From the NCBI GenBank assembly GCA_017304945.1, contig JAFKLG010000113.1, forward strand, positions 1-34,508: a stretch of 34,508 nucleotides of DNA, written 5' to 3'. This stretch comes from Rhodospirillales bacterium. Its GTDB lineage: Bacteria > Pseudomonadota > Alphaproteobacteria > Acetobacterales > Acetobacteraceae. The number at the start of each line of letters is the position of its first letter. Positions within the stretch are counted from its first letter, which is position 1. The translations under genes and the position numbers were made by a program. Below, piece after piece: positions 1 to 7,423 of the stretch. The notes under the pieces are model-generated. The model worked only from the letters and a program-made list of their open reading frames with translations. It did no database searches and was not told where the DNA came from.

Positions 1-2163
1 GAGGCGCTGCGCTGGCTGCCCGACAGCGACGACGCGCCGGAGGCCGCGCCCGCGCAGCCCGACCTGCCGGTGCCGGCCGCCGCGCCGGCCGCGCGGCTGC
101 TGGTGGCGGACGACAACGCGGACATGCGGGAGTATGTCCGCCGCCTGCTGTCGACCCAGTACGTGGTCGATGTGGTGCCGGACGGGGCCGCCGCGCTCGC
201 CGCGGCGCGCGCGGCGCGTCCCGATCTCCTGCTGACCGACGTGATGATGCCGCAGCTCGACGGGTTCGGGCTGCTGGCCGCGATCCGCGCCGATCCGGCC
301 TTGCGCGACTTGCCGGTCATCCTGCTGTCGGCGCGCGCCGGCGAGGAGGCGCGGGTCGAGGGCCTCGACGCGGGAGCCGACGACTATCTGATCAAGCCCT
401 TCGCCGCCCGCGAGCTGCAGGCGCGTGTCGCGGCCACGCTGTCGATGGCGCGGGTGCGGCGCGAGGCGATGGAGGCGGTACGCGCGCGCACGCTCGAGCT
501 CGAGACGGTGCTCGACACCGTGCCGGTCGGCGTCTGGTTCACCTACGACCGCGATGCGCGCCACGTGCAGGGCAACCAGGCGGCCGCGCGGATGCTGCGC
601 ATGACGGAAGGCGGCAACGCCTCGCTCACCGCGCCCGCCGGGGAGCGCCCGGTGCATTTCCGCATGCTGCGAGGCGAATGCGAGATCGCGGCGGAGGAGC
701 TGCCGATCCAGCGGGCGGCGCGCGGCGAGGACGTGCCCGCCGAGGAGCTGGAGGTCCGTTTCGCGACCGGCGAAAGCCTGTTCCTGTTGCTGCAGGCACG
801 GCCGATCCGCATGCCGGACGGGAGCTTCGCCGGCGCGCTGTGCGTCGGCACGGACGTCACCGGCCAGAAACAGCACGAGCAGGCGCTGCGCGCGCTGAAC
901 GACGCGCTGGAGCGGCGTGTGCTGGAGCGGACCAGCGCGCTGTCGGAGGCCAACGACCGGCTGCGGGCCGCGATGGAGGAGCGCGAACGCGCCGAGGAGA
1001 GCCTGCGGCACAGCCAGAAGATGGAGGCGGTGGGCCAGCTCACCGGCGGCATCGCGCACGACTTCAACAACCTGCTCACCGGCATTGCCGGCAGTCTCGA
1101 ACTGCTGCAGGCGCGTGCCGCGCAGGGCCGGTTCGGCGAGATCGACCGCTACGTCGCCGCGGCCCGCGGCGCCGCCGATCGCGCCGCGGCGCTGACGCAC
1201 CGGCTGTTGGCGTTCTCGCGCCGGCAGACGCTGGAGCCGAAGCCGGTCGACGCCAACCGGCTGGTCGGCGGCATGGAGGAGCTGATCCGGCGCAGCATCG
1301 GGCCCGGCATCCGCCTGGAAGTGGTCAAGGCGGGCGGGTTGTGGACCACGCTGTGCGATCCCAACCAGCTCGAGAATGCGCTGCTGAACCTCGCCATCAA
1401 CGCGCGCGATGCGATGCCGACCGGCGGCCGGCTGACGATCGAGACGGAGAACGCGCATCTCGACCAGCGGACGGCGATGGAGCGCGACGTGCAGGCCGGC
1501 CAGTATGTCGGCGTGCATGTGACCGATACCGGCGTCGGCATGACGCCCGACGTGGTCGCGCGCGCCTTCGATCCGTTCTTCACCACCAAGCCGCTGGGCC
1601 AGGGCACCGGCCTCGGCCTGTCGATGATCTACGGCTTCGTCCGCCAGAGCGGGGGGCAGGTCCGGATCTATTCGGAGGAAGGGCGGGGCACCTCGGTCAA
1701 GCTGTACCTGCCGCGCCATTTCGGACCGGTGCGTGAGGAGGCGGACGCGCCGCGCGCGCTCGCCACGCCCGCGCTGGCGCCGACGCACGGAACGGTGCTC
1801 GTCGTCGACGACGAGCCCACCATCCGCATGCTCGTGCTCGAAGTGCTCGACACGCTTGGGTATGTGGCACTGGAGGCGGGCGATGGCCCGTCCGGGATGC
1901 ACCACCTGCTCTCGAGCCAGCGCATCGACCTGTTGGTGACCGATGTCGGCCTGCCGGGCGGCATGAACGGGCGACAGCTCGCGGACGCCGCGCGGGTGCG
2001 CCGCCCGGAGCTGAAGGTGCTGTTCATCACCGGCTATGCCGAGAACGCGGTGATCGGCAACGGGCTGCTGGAGCCTGGCATGCAGGTGATCGCGAAGCCT
2101 TTCGCGATGGAAGTGCTGGCGAGCCGCATCCGCATGATCCTGGCCGAGGACGGGCCCCGCTAG
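1..2163 (+). CDS. Hybrid sensor histidine kinase/response regulator, 5' partial
   Basis: The reading frame is open from base 1, so the true start lies upstream. The first visible residues (EALRWLPD) resemble the segment that follows an ATPase domain in longer multi-module kinases. Counting from the GTG at base 70: receiver domain about 8-122 (phosphoacceptor D57 in LLLTDVMMP, K109), PAS-like domain about 140-265, coiled coil about 268-315, HisKA with H330 in GGIAHDFNN, HATPase_c about 430-550 (N box near NLAINARDAM, G boxes DTGVGM and GQGTGLGLS), and a second receiver about 575-692 (D625, K676). Such proteins autophosphorylate on His and relay to receivers. There are no membrane segments in the visible part. 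The signal and target are unknown. The family is certain; the full architecture is not visible. Confidence 0.92.
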   Translation, partial: EALRWLPDSDDAPEAAPAQPDLPVPAAAPAARLLVADDNADMREYVRRLLSTQYVVDVVPDGAAALAAARAARPDLLLTDVMMPQLDGFGLLAAIRADPALRDLPVILLSARAGEEARVEGLDAGADDYLIKPFAARELQARVAATLSMARVRREAMEAVRARTLELETVLDTVPVGVWFTYDRDARHVQGNQAAARMLRMTEGGNASLTAPAGERPVHFRMLRGECEIAAEELPIQRAARGEDVPAEELEVRFATGESLFLLLQARPIRMPDGSFAGALCVGTDVTGQKQHEQALRALNDALERRVLERTSALSEANDRLRAAMEERERAEESLRHSQKMEAVGQLTGGIAHDFNNLLTGIAGSLELLQARAAQGRFGEIDRYVAAARGAADRAAALTHRLLAFSRRQTLEPKPVDANRLVGGMEELIRRSIGPGIRLEVVKAGGLWTTLCDPNQLENALLNLAINARDAMPTGGRLTIETENAHLDQRTAMERDVQAGQYVGVHVTDTGVGMTPDVVARAFDPFFTTKPLGQGTGLGLSMIYGFVRQSGGQVRIYSEEGRGTSVKLYLPRHFGPVREEADAPRALATPALAPTHGTVLVVDDEPTIRMLVLEVLDTLGYVALEAGDGPSGMHHLLSSQRIDLLVTDVGLPGGMNGRQLADAARVRRPELKVLFITGYAENAVIGNGLLEPGMQVIAKPFAMEVLASRIRMILAEDGPR

Positions 2164-2206
2164 GCCTCGGGTGCCCGTGACGGCGTGACGGGACGGCCGG
2201 GCGGAT

Positions 2207-2243
2207 GGCGGGCGTCGGCGCGCCGCGCCGGCCGTTCGCCTTT
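2207..2243. terminator. Possible bidirectional terminator hairpin
   Basis: An imperfect GC-rich inverted repeat (left arm about 2207-2222, right arm about 2224-2240) is followed by TTT. It lies in the 78-base gap between the convergent kinase and dehydrogenase genes and abuts the dehydrogenase stop codon. The T tract is too short for confidence. Confidence 0.3.
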
Positions 2244-3045
2244 AGGCCCGCACGACGTTGTTGGTCACCGCGCCGCCGGTCGCGGTGCGGCCGCCATCCA
2301 CGACATATTGCGCGCCGGTGATGTTGGAGGCGAGGTCGGACAGCAGGAAGATCACCGTGTTCGCGACCTCCTCGGCGGTGCCGTAGCGGCCGATCGGGAT
2401 GTTCGACTGGTAGCGGGTGCCCACCGCGCCGGGATCGGTCGGGTTCAGCATCGCCTCCAGCGAGTGGATCATCCGTGTGTCGATCGGTCCCGGGCAGACC
2501 GCGTTCACCCGGACGCCGCCGCGCGCGACCTCGCCGGCCGCGGTCTTGGTCAGGCCGATCACCGCGTGCTTGGACGCGACATAGGCCGGCATGCCGGGCG
2601 AGGCGACCAGGCCGGCGACCGAGGCGGTGTTCACCACCGACCCGCGCCCCTGCTGCAGCATCACCGGCAGCACGTGCCGCAGGCCGAGGAACACGCCCTT
2701 CACGTTCACCGCCATGACCCGGTCGAACATCTCCTCCTCGTACGAGGCGGTGGGGGCGACGGCGCCCTCGATCCCGGCATTGTTGAAGAAGCAGTCGATC
2801 GCGCCGTAGGCGTCGAGCGTGGCCTTGACCATGGCCTGCACGTCCGCCGACCGGGTGACGTCGGTGGCGACGAAGCGCGCCTCGCCGCCGGCCTGGCGCA
2901 GGATGCCGACCGTCGCCTCGCCGCCGGTCTCGTCGCGGTCGGCCACCACGACCTTGGCGCCGCGCTGGACCAGGCCCAGCGCCGTGGCGCGGCCGATCCC
3001 GTTGCCCGCGCCGGTGATCAGCGCGACCTTGCCGGTGAAATCCAT
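2242..3045 (-). CDS. Short-chain dehydrogenase/reductase (SDR), classical type
   Basis: A 267-residue NAD(P)-dependent oxidoreductase of the classical SDR family, of usual length. Visible motifs: cofactor loop TGAGNGIG (11-18), D36 after the second strand (VVADRD), which favours NAD over NADP, NNAG (88-91), N114, catalytic S142, Y155 and K159 (YVASK), and a PGPIDT loop near 185-190. The frame stays open upstream, but the ATG at 3045 is preceded by GAGGAGGG and gives the canonical N-terminus (MDFTGKVALITG), so the longer form is rejected. It begins 62 bases after soxG on the same strand and could be cotranscribed with the sarcosine oxidase genes. The substrate cannot be deduced. Confidence 0.93.
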   Translation of the reverse strand: MDFTGKVALITGAGNGIGRATALGLVQRGAKVVVADRDETGGEATVGILRQAGGEARFVATDVTRSADVQAMVKATLDAYGAIDCFFNNAGIEGAVAPTASYEEEMFDRVMAVNVKGVFLGLRHVLPVMLQQGRGSVVNTASVAGLVASPGMPAYVASKHAVIGLTKTAAGEVARGGVRVNAVCPGPIDTRMIHSLEAMLNPTDPGAVGTRYQSNIPIGRYGTAEEVANTVIFLLSDLASNITGAQYVVDGGRTATGGAVTNNVVRA

Positions 3046-3107
3046 CGTTCCCTCCTCGTTTGGTTGGCGCCAGCCTAACCGATGGGCGCGCCGTCCGGGA
3101 GGTCTGG

Positions 3108-3716
3108 TCAGGCGGGCAGGGCGAGCAATTCCCGTCGCGCCTCCTCGAGCCCGGCCCAGACATAGGGGGCGAAGGAGCGCGCGACCTCGAGGTGGAACGC
3201 GTCCGCCTCGGTGCGCCACAGCACGATCTCGGCCTTGCCGAACAGGGTGCGGGTGGCGAAGCCGGGCGGGAACACGCCGGCGTCGAGGTCGAGCGGGCAG
3301 AGGCTGTTGAGGCACCAGGTGGCGTAGGGGCCGGTCAGTTCGATCGACACGGAGCGATGCGACACGTCCACGACGCTGCCCGGCAGCGTCCCCAGCGCGC
3401 GGGTCGCGCGGGCGGCGAGGTCGTGTTCGGCCGCGGGGGCCAGGACCAGCCACTCGTCGGGGCCGATCCACGGCGCGGCGCGATCGGTGGCGACCACGGC
3501 GCGGTGCGGTGCGGTGCCGAGCAGGACGCCGAGTGCGCGGCCGATGGTGGTGGCGGCGGCGGTGTCGGCGCGCACGGCGAGACGTGTGATGGGCGCGAGC
3601 GCGCTCAGCCGCGCCAGGTCGCAGGGCGGCGAGGCGGCGGCCAGCGCCTGCAGCGGATGCGATCGTGCGGCCGCGGCCCCGCCTTCTTCGTCACGGGGCC
3701 GCTCGGTGGCGGGCAT
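3108..3716 (-). other. soxG: SoxG (sarcosine oxidase gamma) region; possible separate start
   Basis: The last 202 residues of the long frame are a full-length gamma subunit. They include an RSHPLQ-type N-terminus, WIGPDEWLVL, VVDVSHRSVSIELTG, LCPLDLDAGVFPPG and a TLFGKAEIVLWR segment, all typical of SoxG, which is normally about 180-200 residues. An ATG at 3716 would give exactly that length. Its upstream bases (gatcaggg) are only a weak ribosome-binding site. Gamma normally follows alpha as its own gene, so a separate soxG remains a real alternative to the fusion. Confidence 0.55.
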
Positions 3717-6700
3717 GCCCTGATCGCGGGGGCGCTCGGCGGCCGTCCCGTCTCCTCCGTCATGGCCGGGCTCGACCCGGCCATCCCCACCGGGACCACC
3801 GGCCCCAATCGGCGGCACCCCTTTTCCGTCATGGCCGGGCTCGACCCGGCCATCCCCACCGGCACCCTGGTGCGCGCCGTTGATGGGCGAGTGGGTGCTG
3901 CTGGGGATGGCCGGGTCAAGCCCGGCCATGACGGTGAGCATCGCCGGTGCCCCGGGCATCGCCGGCGCGCCGGGCTCCGCCTGCCCCTCAGGCACCCCGT
4001 GTGCGCCGGGCATCGCCGGTGCGCCGAGCTCCGCCTGTCCGTCCGGCACCCCGTGTGCGCCGGGCACCGCCGGTGCGCCGGGCTCCGCCTGCCCCTCAGG
4101 CACCCCGTGTGCGCCGGGCATCGCCGGTGCGCCGGGTTCCGCCTGTCCGTCCGGCACCGCCCGTGCGGTCCCCCCGCCCAGCCCTTCGCGCGTCCCCTGC
4201 GCGTCGACCCGCACGGCCCCGGCCGGCACCGCCCGCGCCTTCCGCCCCCAGAACACCGGCGCGGTCACCGTGACCGCGACCGCGCGTCCCGGCATCGCGA
4301 CATACAGCGTCTCGCCGATCCGGCTGCGGCCCGCCGCCACCAGGGCCAGCGCGATCGAGCGCCCCAGCGTTTCGCTGCGATAGGCCGAGGTGACGTGCCC
4401 CAGCATCGCCGCCGGGATCCGCGGCGCGGAGTCGGCGACGAGCTGCGCGCCCTCCTCCAGCACCAGCGCCGGGTCGGCGGTCAGCAGCCCGACCAACTGC
4501 CGGCGATCCGTCCGCCGCGCGTCCGGCCGTGCCAGCGAGCGCTTGCCCACGAAATCCGGCTTGTCGCGCGCCACCGCCCAGCCCAGGCCGAGATCGTCCG
4601 GCGTCACCGTCCCGTCGGTCTCCTGCCCGACCAGCACGAAGCCCATCTCGGCGCGCAGCACGTGCATCGCCTCGGTGCCATAGGGCGTGGCGCCGGACTC
4701 CAGCAGCGCCTGCCAGACCCGGTCCACATGGCCGGCCGGCACGTTCACCTCGAAGCCCGGCTCCCCGGAGAAGCTCACGCGGGCGACCCGCGCCGGCGAT
4801 CCCGCGATCCGACCCTCGCGGATCGCCATCGGCGGCATGGCGGCGACCGCGAGCCCCTCGGCGAGCGGGGCCAGCACCCGCGCCGCCTGCGGGCCCTGCA
4901 CCGAAATGGTACCCCAATGTTCGGTGGTGCTGGTCAACCAGACGCGCAGGTCGGGGAACTCGGTCTGGAGGTAATCCTCCATCAGGTGCAGCGTGGCCGC
5001 CGCGCCGCCGGTCGTGGTGGTGACGTGGTAGCGCTCGAGGGTGAGGCGCGCGATCACCCCGTCGTCGCGGACGAACCCGTCCTCCCCCAGCAGCAGCGCG
5101 TAGCGGCATTGGCCGGGGGAGAGGGTGCTGAAGCGGCCGGTGTAGATCCGGTCGAGGAACAGGCCGGCGTCCGGCCCCACCACCTCGATCTTGCCCAGCG
5201 TGCTGGCGTCCAGGATGCCGACCGCCTGGCGCACCGCGCGGCATTCCCGCGCCACCGCCTGGGCGAGCGTCTCGCCGGGGTGCGGGAAGGCGCGGGCGCG
5301 GCGCCAGGACCCGACATCCTCGAACACGGCGCCCTGGGCGGCCGCCCAGTCATGCGTCGGCGGCAGGCGCAGCGGCGAGTACAGCGTGCCGCGCGCGATG
5401 CCGGCCAGCGCGCCGAAGCTCACCGGCGTGTAGGGCGGGCGGAACGTGGTGAGGCCGATCGCCGCCCGGCTCTCCCCGCGCAGGCCGGCCAGTGTCGCCA
5501 GCGTGTTCAGGTTGGCGGTCTTGCCCTGGTCGGTCGCCATGCCCGCGGTGGTGTAGCGCTTGACGTGCTCGATCGCGCGGAACCCCTCCTGGGTCGCGAT
5601 CGCGAGGTCCTTGGTGGTGACGTCGTTCTGCAGGTCCACGAACATCGCGCCGTGCGGCTGGGGCGGGGGCGGTTCGGGCACGGCGGGGGAGAGGGGCGGG
5701 AGGCCGGTGACCGCGAAGCCCCGCCGCGAGTCGCCGCCGCGCGCCGCCGCCTCGCCGGCCGCGTAGCCGGCCTCCAGGCAGGCGGCGAGGCCGAACGTGC
5801 CGGCGCAGGCGCCCGCGGCCTGCATGCCCGGCGGGGCGCGGTCCGGCACCGGGGCCTGCAGCGGCGTATCGAAGGCGAGCCGTCCACCGGCCTGGGCGAA
5901 CAGGTGCACCGACGGAGTCCAGCCGCCCGAGACCAGCAGCGCATCGCAGGGCACCACCCGCGCGGCGCCGGAGAGCTTGGCGCTGTGGATGCGCTGGCGA
6001 CCCTCGGTGCCGGTGACCTCGGTGCCGGCGTAGAACGGGATGCCGCGCGCCCGCAGCGACGCGGCGAGTTCCGGCGGCGGCGTCTCGCGGCGGTCCACCA
6101 GCGCCGCGACATGCACGCCGAATGCGTGCAATCGGCGTGCGACGCGATACGCGCTGTCCTCGGCGGTCGCCACCACCACGTGGCGGCCGGGCGTCACCCC
6201 CCAGCGCTCCAGATAGGTGCGTCCGGACTCGGCGAGCATGATCCCCGGCCGGTCGTTCTGGGGGAACAGCAGCGGTCGCTGGATGGCACCCGCGGCCAGC
6301 ACCACCTGCGCGGCGCGCACCTGCCACAGCCGCTCGCGCGGCAGCGCGTCGGGCGGGGTCGGGAGGTGGTCGGTGACCCGCTGCACCAGCCCCACCAGGT
6401 TGTCCGGGTAGCAGCCGAAGGCGGTGGTGCGCGGCAGCAGCGTCACCCGGGGCGCCAGCGCGGCCAGCGTCTCGGCCAGCCAGGACGCGGCGGGCAGGCC
6501 GTCGATCGTCGCCTCCGCCTCGGCCAGCAGCGAGCCGCCGAACTCGGCCTGCTCGTCGCACAGGATCACCCGGGCGCCCGACTCGGCGGCGGCCAGCGCT
6601 GCGGCGAGGCCGGTCGGGCCGCCTCCCACCACCAGCACGTCGCAATGCGCGTATTGCTGGGCGTAGTGGTCCGGATCGGGTGCCGTGGGGGCGCGACCCA

Positions 6701-7154
6701 GCCCGGCGGCGCGGCGGATCGCCGGCTCGTAGACCCGCCGCCAGAACCCGGCCGGCCAGCGGAACGTCTTGTAATAGAAGCCGGCCCCGAGCAGCGGGGC
6801 GGCGAGTCCGGCGAGGGCGCCGAGGTCGAAGCGCAGGGTGGGGAAGCGGTTCTGGCTGCGCGCGACCAGGCCGTCATGCAGCTCCAGCGTGGTGGCGCGC
6901 AGGTTGGGGGTGACCCGGCCAGGGCCGCGATCGACCGTGACCAGCGCGTTCGGCTCCTCCGACCCGGCCGCGAACACGCCGCGCGGGCGATGGTATTTGA
7001 ACGAGCGGCCGACCAGGCCGATGCCGTTGGCCAGCAGGGCGGAGGCGAGGGTGTCGCCCGCGAAGCCGGTGAGCCGGCGGCCGTCGAAGCGGAAGCCGAT
7101 CGGCTGGCTGCGGTCGATGCGTCCGCCGGTCGGGACGCGGAAGGGCTGCGTCAT
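3108..7154 (-). CDS. soxA: Sarcosine oxidase alpha subunit, in-frame with a gamma subunit (SoxA-SoxG)
   Basis: Alpha subunit of heterotetrameric sarcosine oxidase, which oxidises sarcosine to glycine plus H2O2 and passes the one-carbon unit to tetrahydrofolate. Residues 1 to about 970 match SoxA: N-terminal 2Fe-2S-ferredoxin-like fold (GFRFDGRRLTGFAGDTLASAL), dinucleotide-binding motif DVLVVGGGPTG (172-182), and a C-terminal aminomethyltransferase-like folate domain (about 560-970). A normal SoxA would end soon after F968 (APVFWGRK). Here the frame stays open through about 170 residues of repeat-derived, Pro/Ala/Gly-rich sequence and then reads a complete SoxG (about 1147-1348). The start ATG overlaps the soxD stop (ATGA). 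Whether one 1348-residue fusion is made, or soxG starts separately at 3716, cannot be settled from the sequence. Confidence 0.88.
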   Translation of the reverse strand: MTQPFRVPTGGRIDRSQPIGFRFDGRRLTGFAGDTLASALLANGIGLVGRSFKYHRPRGVFAAGSEEPNALVTVDRGPGRVTPNLRATTLELHDGLVARSQNRFPTLRFDLGALAGLAAPLLGAGFYYKTFRWPAGFWRRVYEPAIRRAAGLGRAPTAPDPDHYAQQYAHCDVLVVGGGPTGLAAALAAAESGARVILCDEQAEFGGSLLAEAEATIDGLPAASWLAETLAALAPRVTLLPRTTAFGCYPDNLVGLVQRVTDHLPTPPDALPRERLWQVRAAQVVLAAGAIQRPLLFPQNDRPGIMLAESGRTYLERWGVTPGRHVVVATAEDSAYRVARRLHAFGVHVAALVDRRETPPPELAASLRARGIPFYAGTEVTGTEGRQRIHSAKLSGAARVVPCDALLVSGGWTPSVHLFAQAGGRLAFDTPLQAPVPDRAPPGMQAAGACAGTFGLAACLEAGYAAGEAAARGGDSRRGFAVTGLPPLSPAVPEPPPPQPHGAMFVDLQNDVTTKDLAIATQEGFRAIEHVKRYTTAGMATDQGKTANLNTLATLAGLRGESRAAIGLTTFRPPYTPVSFGALAGIARGTLYSPLRLPPTHDWAAAQGAVFEDVGSWRRARAFPHPGETLAQAVARECRAVRQAVGILDASTLGKIEVVGPDAGLFLDRIYTGRFSTLSPGQCRYALLLGEDGFVRDDGVIARLTLERYHVTTTTGGAAATLHLMEDYLQTEFPDLRVWLTSTTEHWGTISVQGPQAARVLAPLAEGLAVAAMPPMAIREGRIAGSPARVARVSFSGEPGFEVNVPAGHVDRVWQALLESGATPYGTEAMHVLRAEMGFVLVGQETDGTVTPDDLGLGWAVARDKPDFVGKRSLARPDARRTDRRQLVGLLTADPALVLEEGAQLVADSAPRIPAAMLGHVTSAYRSETLGRSIALALVAAGRSRIGETLYVAMPGRAVAVTVTAPVFWGRKARAVPAGAVRVDAQGTREGLGGGTARAVPDGQAEPGAPAMPGAHGVPEGQAEPGAPAVPGAHGVPDGQAELGAPAMPGAHGVPEGQAEPGAPAMPGAPAMLTVMAGLDPAIPSSTHSPINGAHQGAGGDGRVEPGHDGKGVPPIGAGGPGGDGRVEPGHDGGDGTAAERPRDQGMPATERPRDEEGGAAAARSHPLQALAAASPPCDLARLSALAPITRLAVRADTAAATTIGRALGVLLGTAPHRAVVATDRAAPWIGPDEWLVLAPAAEHDLAARATRALGTLPGSVVDVSHRSVSIELTGPYATWCLNSLCPLDLDAGVFPPGFATRTLFGKAEIVLWRTEADAFHLEVARSFAPYVWAGLEEARRELLALPA
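3759..3793 (+). repeat. Palindromic dispersed repeat, copy 1
   Basis: A 35-base element with core ATGGCCGG, a short spacer (gctcga) and CCGGCCAT, followed by CCCCACCGG. It is nearly identical to 3828-3862 and inverted relative to 3901-3935. On the minus strand it reads in frame as part of the SoxA-SoxG linker (GDGRVEPGHDG). Confidence 0.85.
3828..3862 (+). repeat. Palindromic dispersed repeat, copy 2
   Basis: Matches copy 1 base for base through the palindrome and the following CCCCACCGG. Same orientation, start points 69 bases apart. Also translated within the soxA frame as GDGRVEPGHDG. Confidence 0.85.
3901..3935 (-). repeat. Palindromic dispersed repeat, copy 3 (inverted)
   Basis: Inverted copy of the elements at 3759 and 3828. 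In the soxA frame it reads VMAGLDPAIP, the peptide that this class of alphaproteobacterial palindromic repeat typically produces when translated. Confidence 0.85.
3961..4165. repeat. 54-bp tandem repeat, about four copies, in the SoxA-SoxG linker
   Basis: Units begin at 3961, 4015, 4069 and 4123, exactly 54 bases apart, with a partial unit before (3943-3960) and decay after about 4165. Each unit encodes 18 residues of the form VPEGQAEPGAPAMPGAHG on the minus strand. Units alternate between two versions (ctgcccctcaggc and ctgtccgtccggc), so the real duplication unit looks like 108 bp. No spacers are present, so this is not a CRISPR array. Confidence 0.93.
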
Positions 7155-7423
7155 GCCGGCGGGGCCTCGCCGGGCTTATAGGTGGTGGCGATCCGGTCGG
7201 TCACCGTGTCGCGGACCGCATTGAAGAACCGCCCGCAGCCATGCACGTGGCGCCAGCGTTCGGCATGCCGTCCCTTCGGGTTGTCGCGGATGTAGAGGTA
7301 GGCGGCCCAGGTGTCGTCGTCGGCCGCGGCGGGGTCGGCCGGCCGCACCAGATGGGCGGGGCCGGCGTGGCGGAACTCGAGCTCCGGCCGCTTGCCGCAC
7401 CAGGGGCAGGGGATCAGCAGCAT
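7151..7423 (-). CDS. soxD: Sarcosine oxidase delta subunit
   Basis: A 90-residue zinc-binding delta subunit of heterotetrameric sarcosine oxidase, of normal length. The family zinc ligands are visible as C6 and C9 (CPWCG) and H59 and C63 in RHVHGCGRFFN. It holds no flavin; in known structures it packs against the alpha subunit. The ATG at 7423 overlaps the soxB stop by one base (TGATG), and the gene ends inside the soxA start (ATGA), which indicates translational coupling in a soxB-soxD-soxA order. A longer open frame exists upstream, but it overlaps soxB and has no family similarity. Confidence 0.95.
   Translation of the reverse strand: MLLIPCPWCGKRPELEFRHAGPAHLVRPADPAAADDDTWAAYLYIRDNPKGRHAERWRHVHGCGRFFNAVRDTVTDRIATTYKPGEAPPA

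Noticed and set aside
3046..3471. N-terminal extension of the SDR to 409 residues
   Set aside because: The extension overlaps soxG in another frame and has no SDR similarity; the ATG at 3045 has a strong ribosome-binding site.
3943..4165. Possible CRISPR array
   Set aside because: Repeats are directly contiguous 54-bp units with no unique spacers and no cas genes nearby.
3060..7181. Open frame of 1373 codons on the plus strand
   Set aside because: Antisense to soxA. The product is Gly/Ala/Arg-rich with no family features; it is a by-product of extreme third-position GC.
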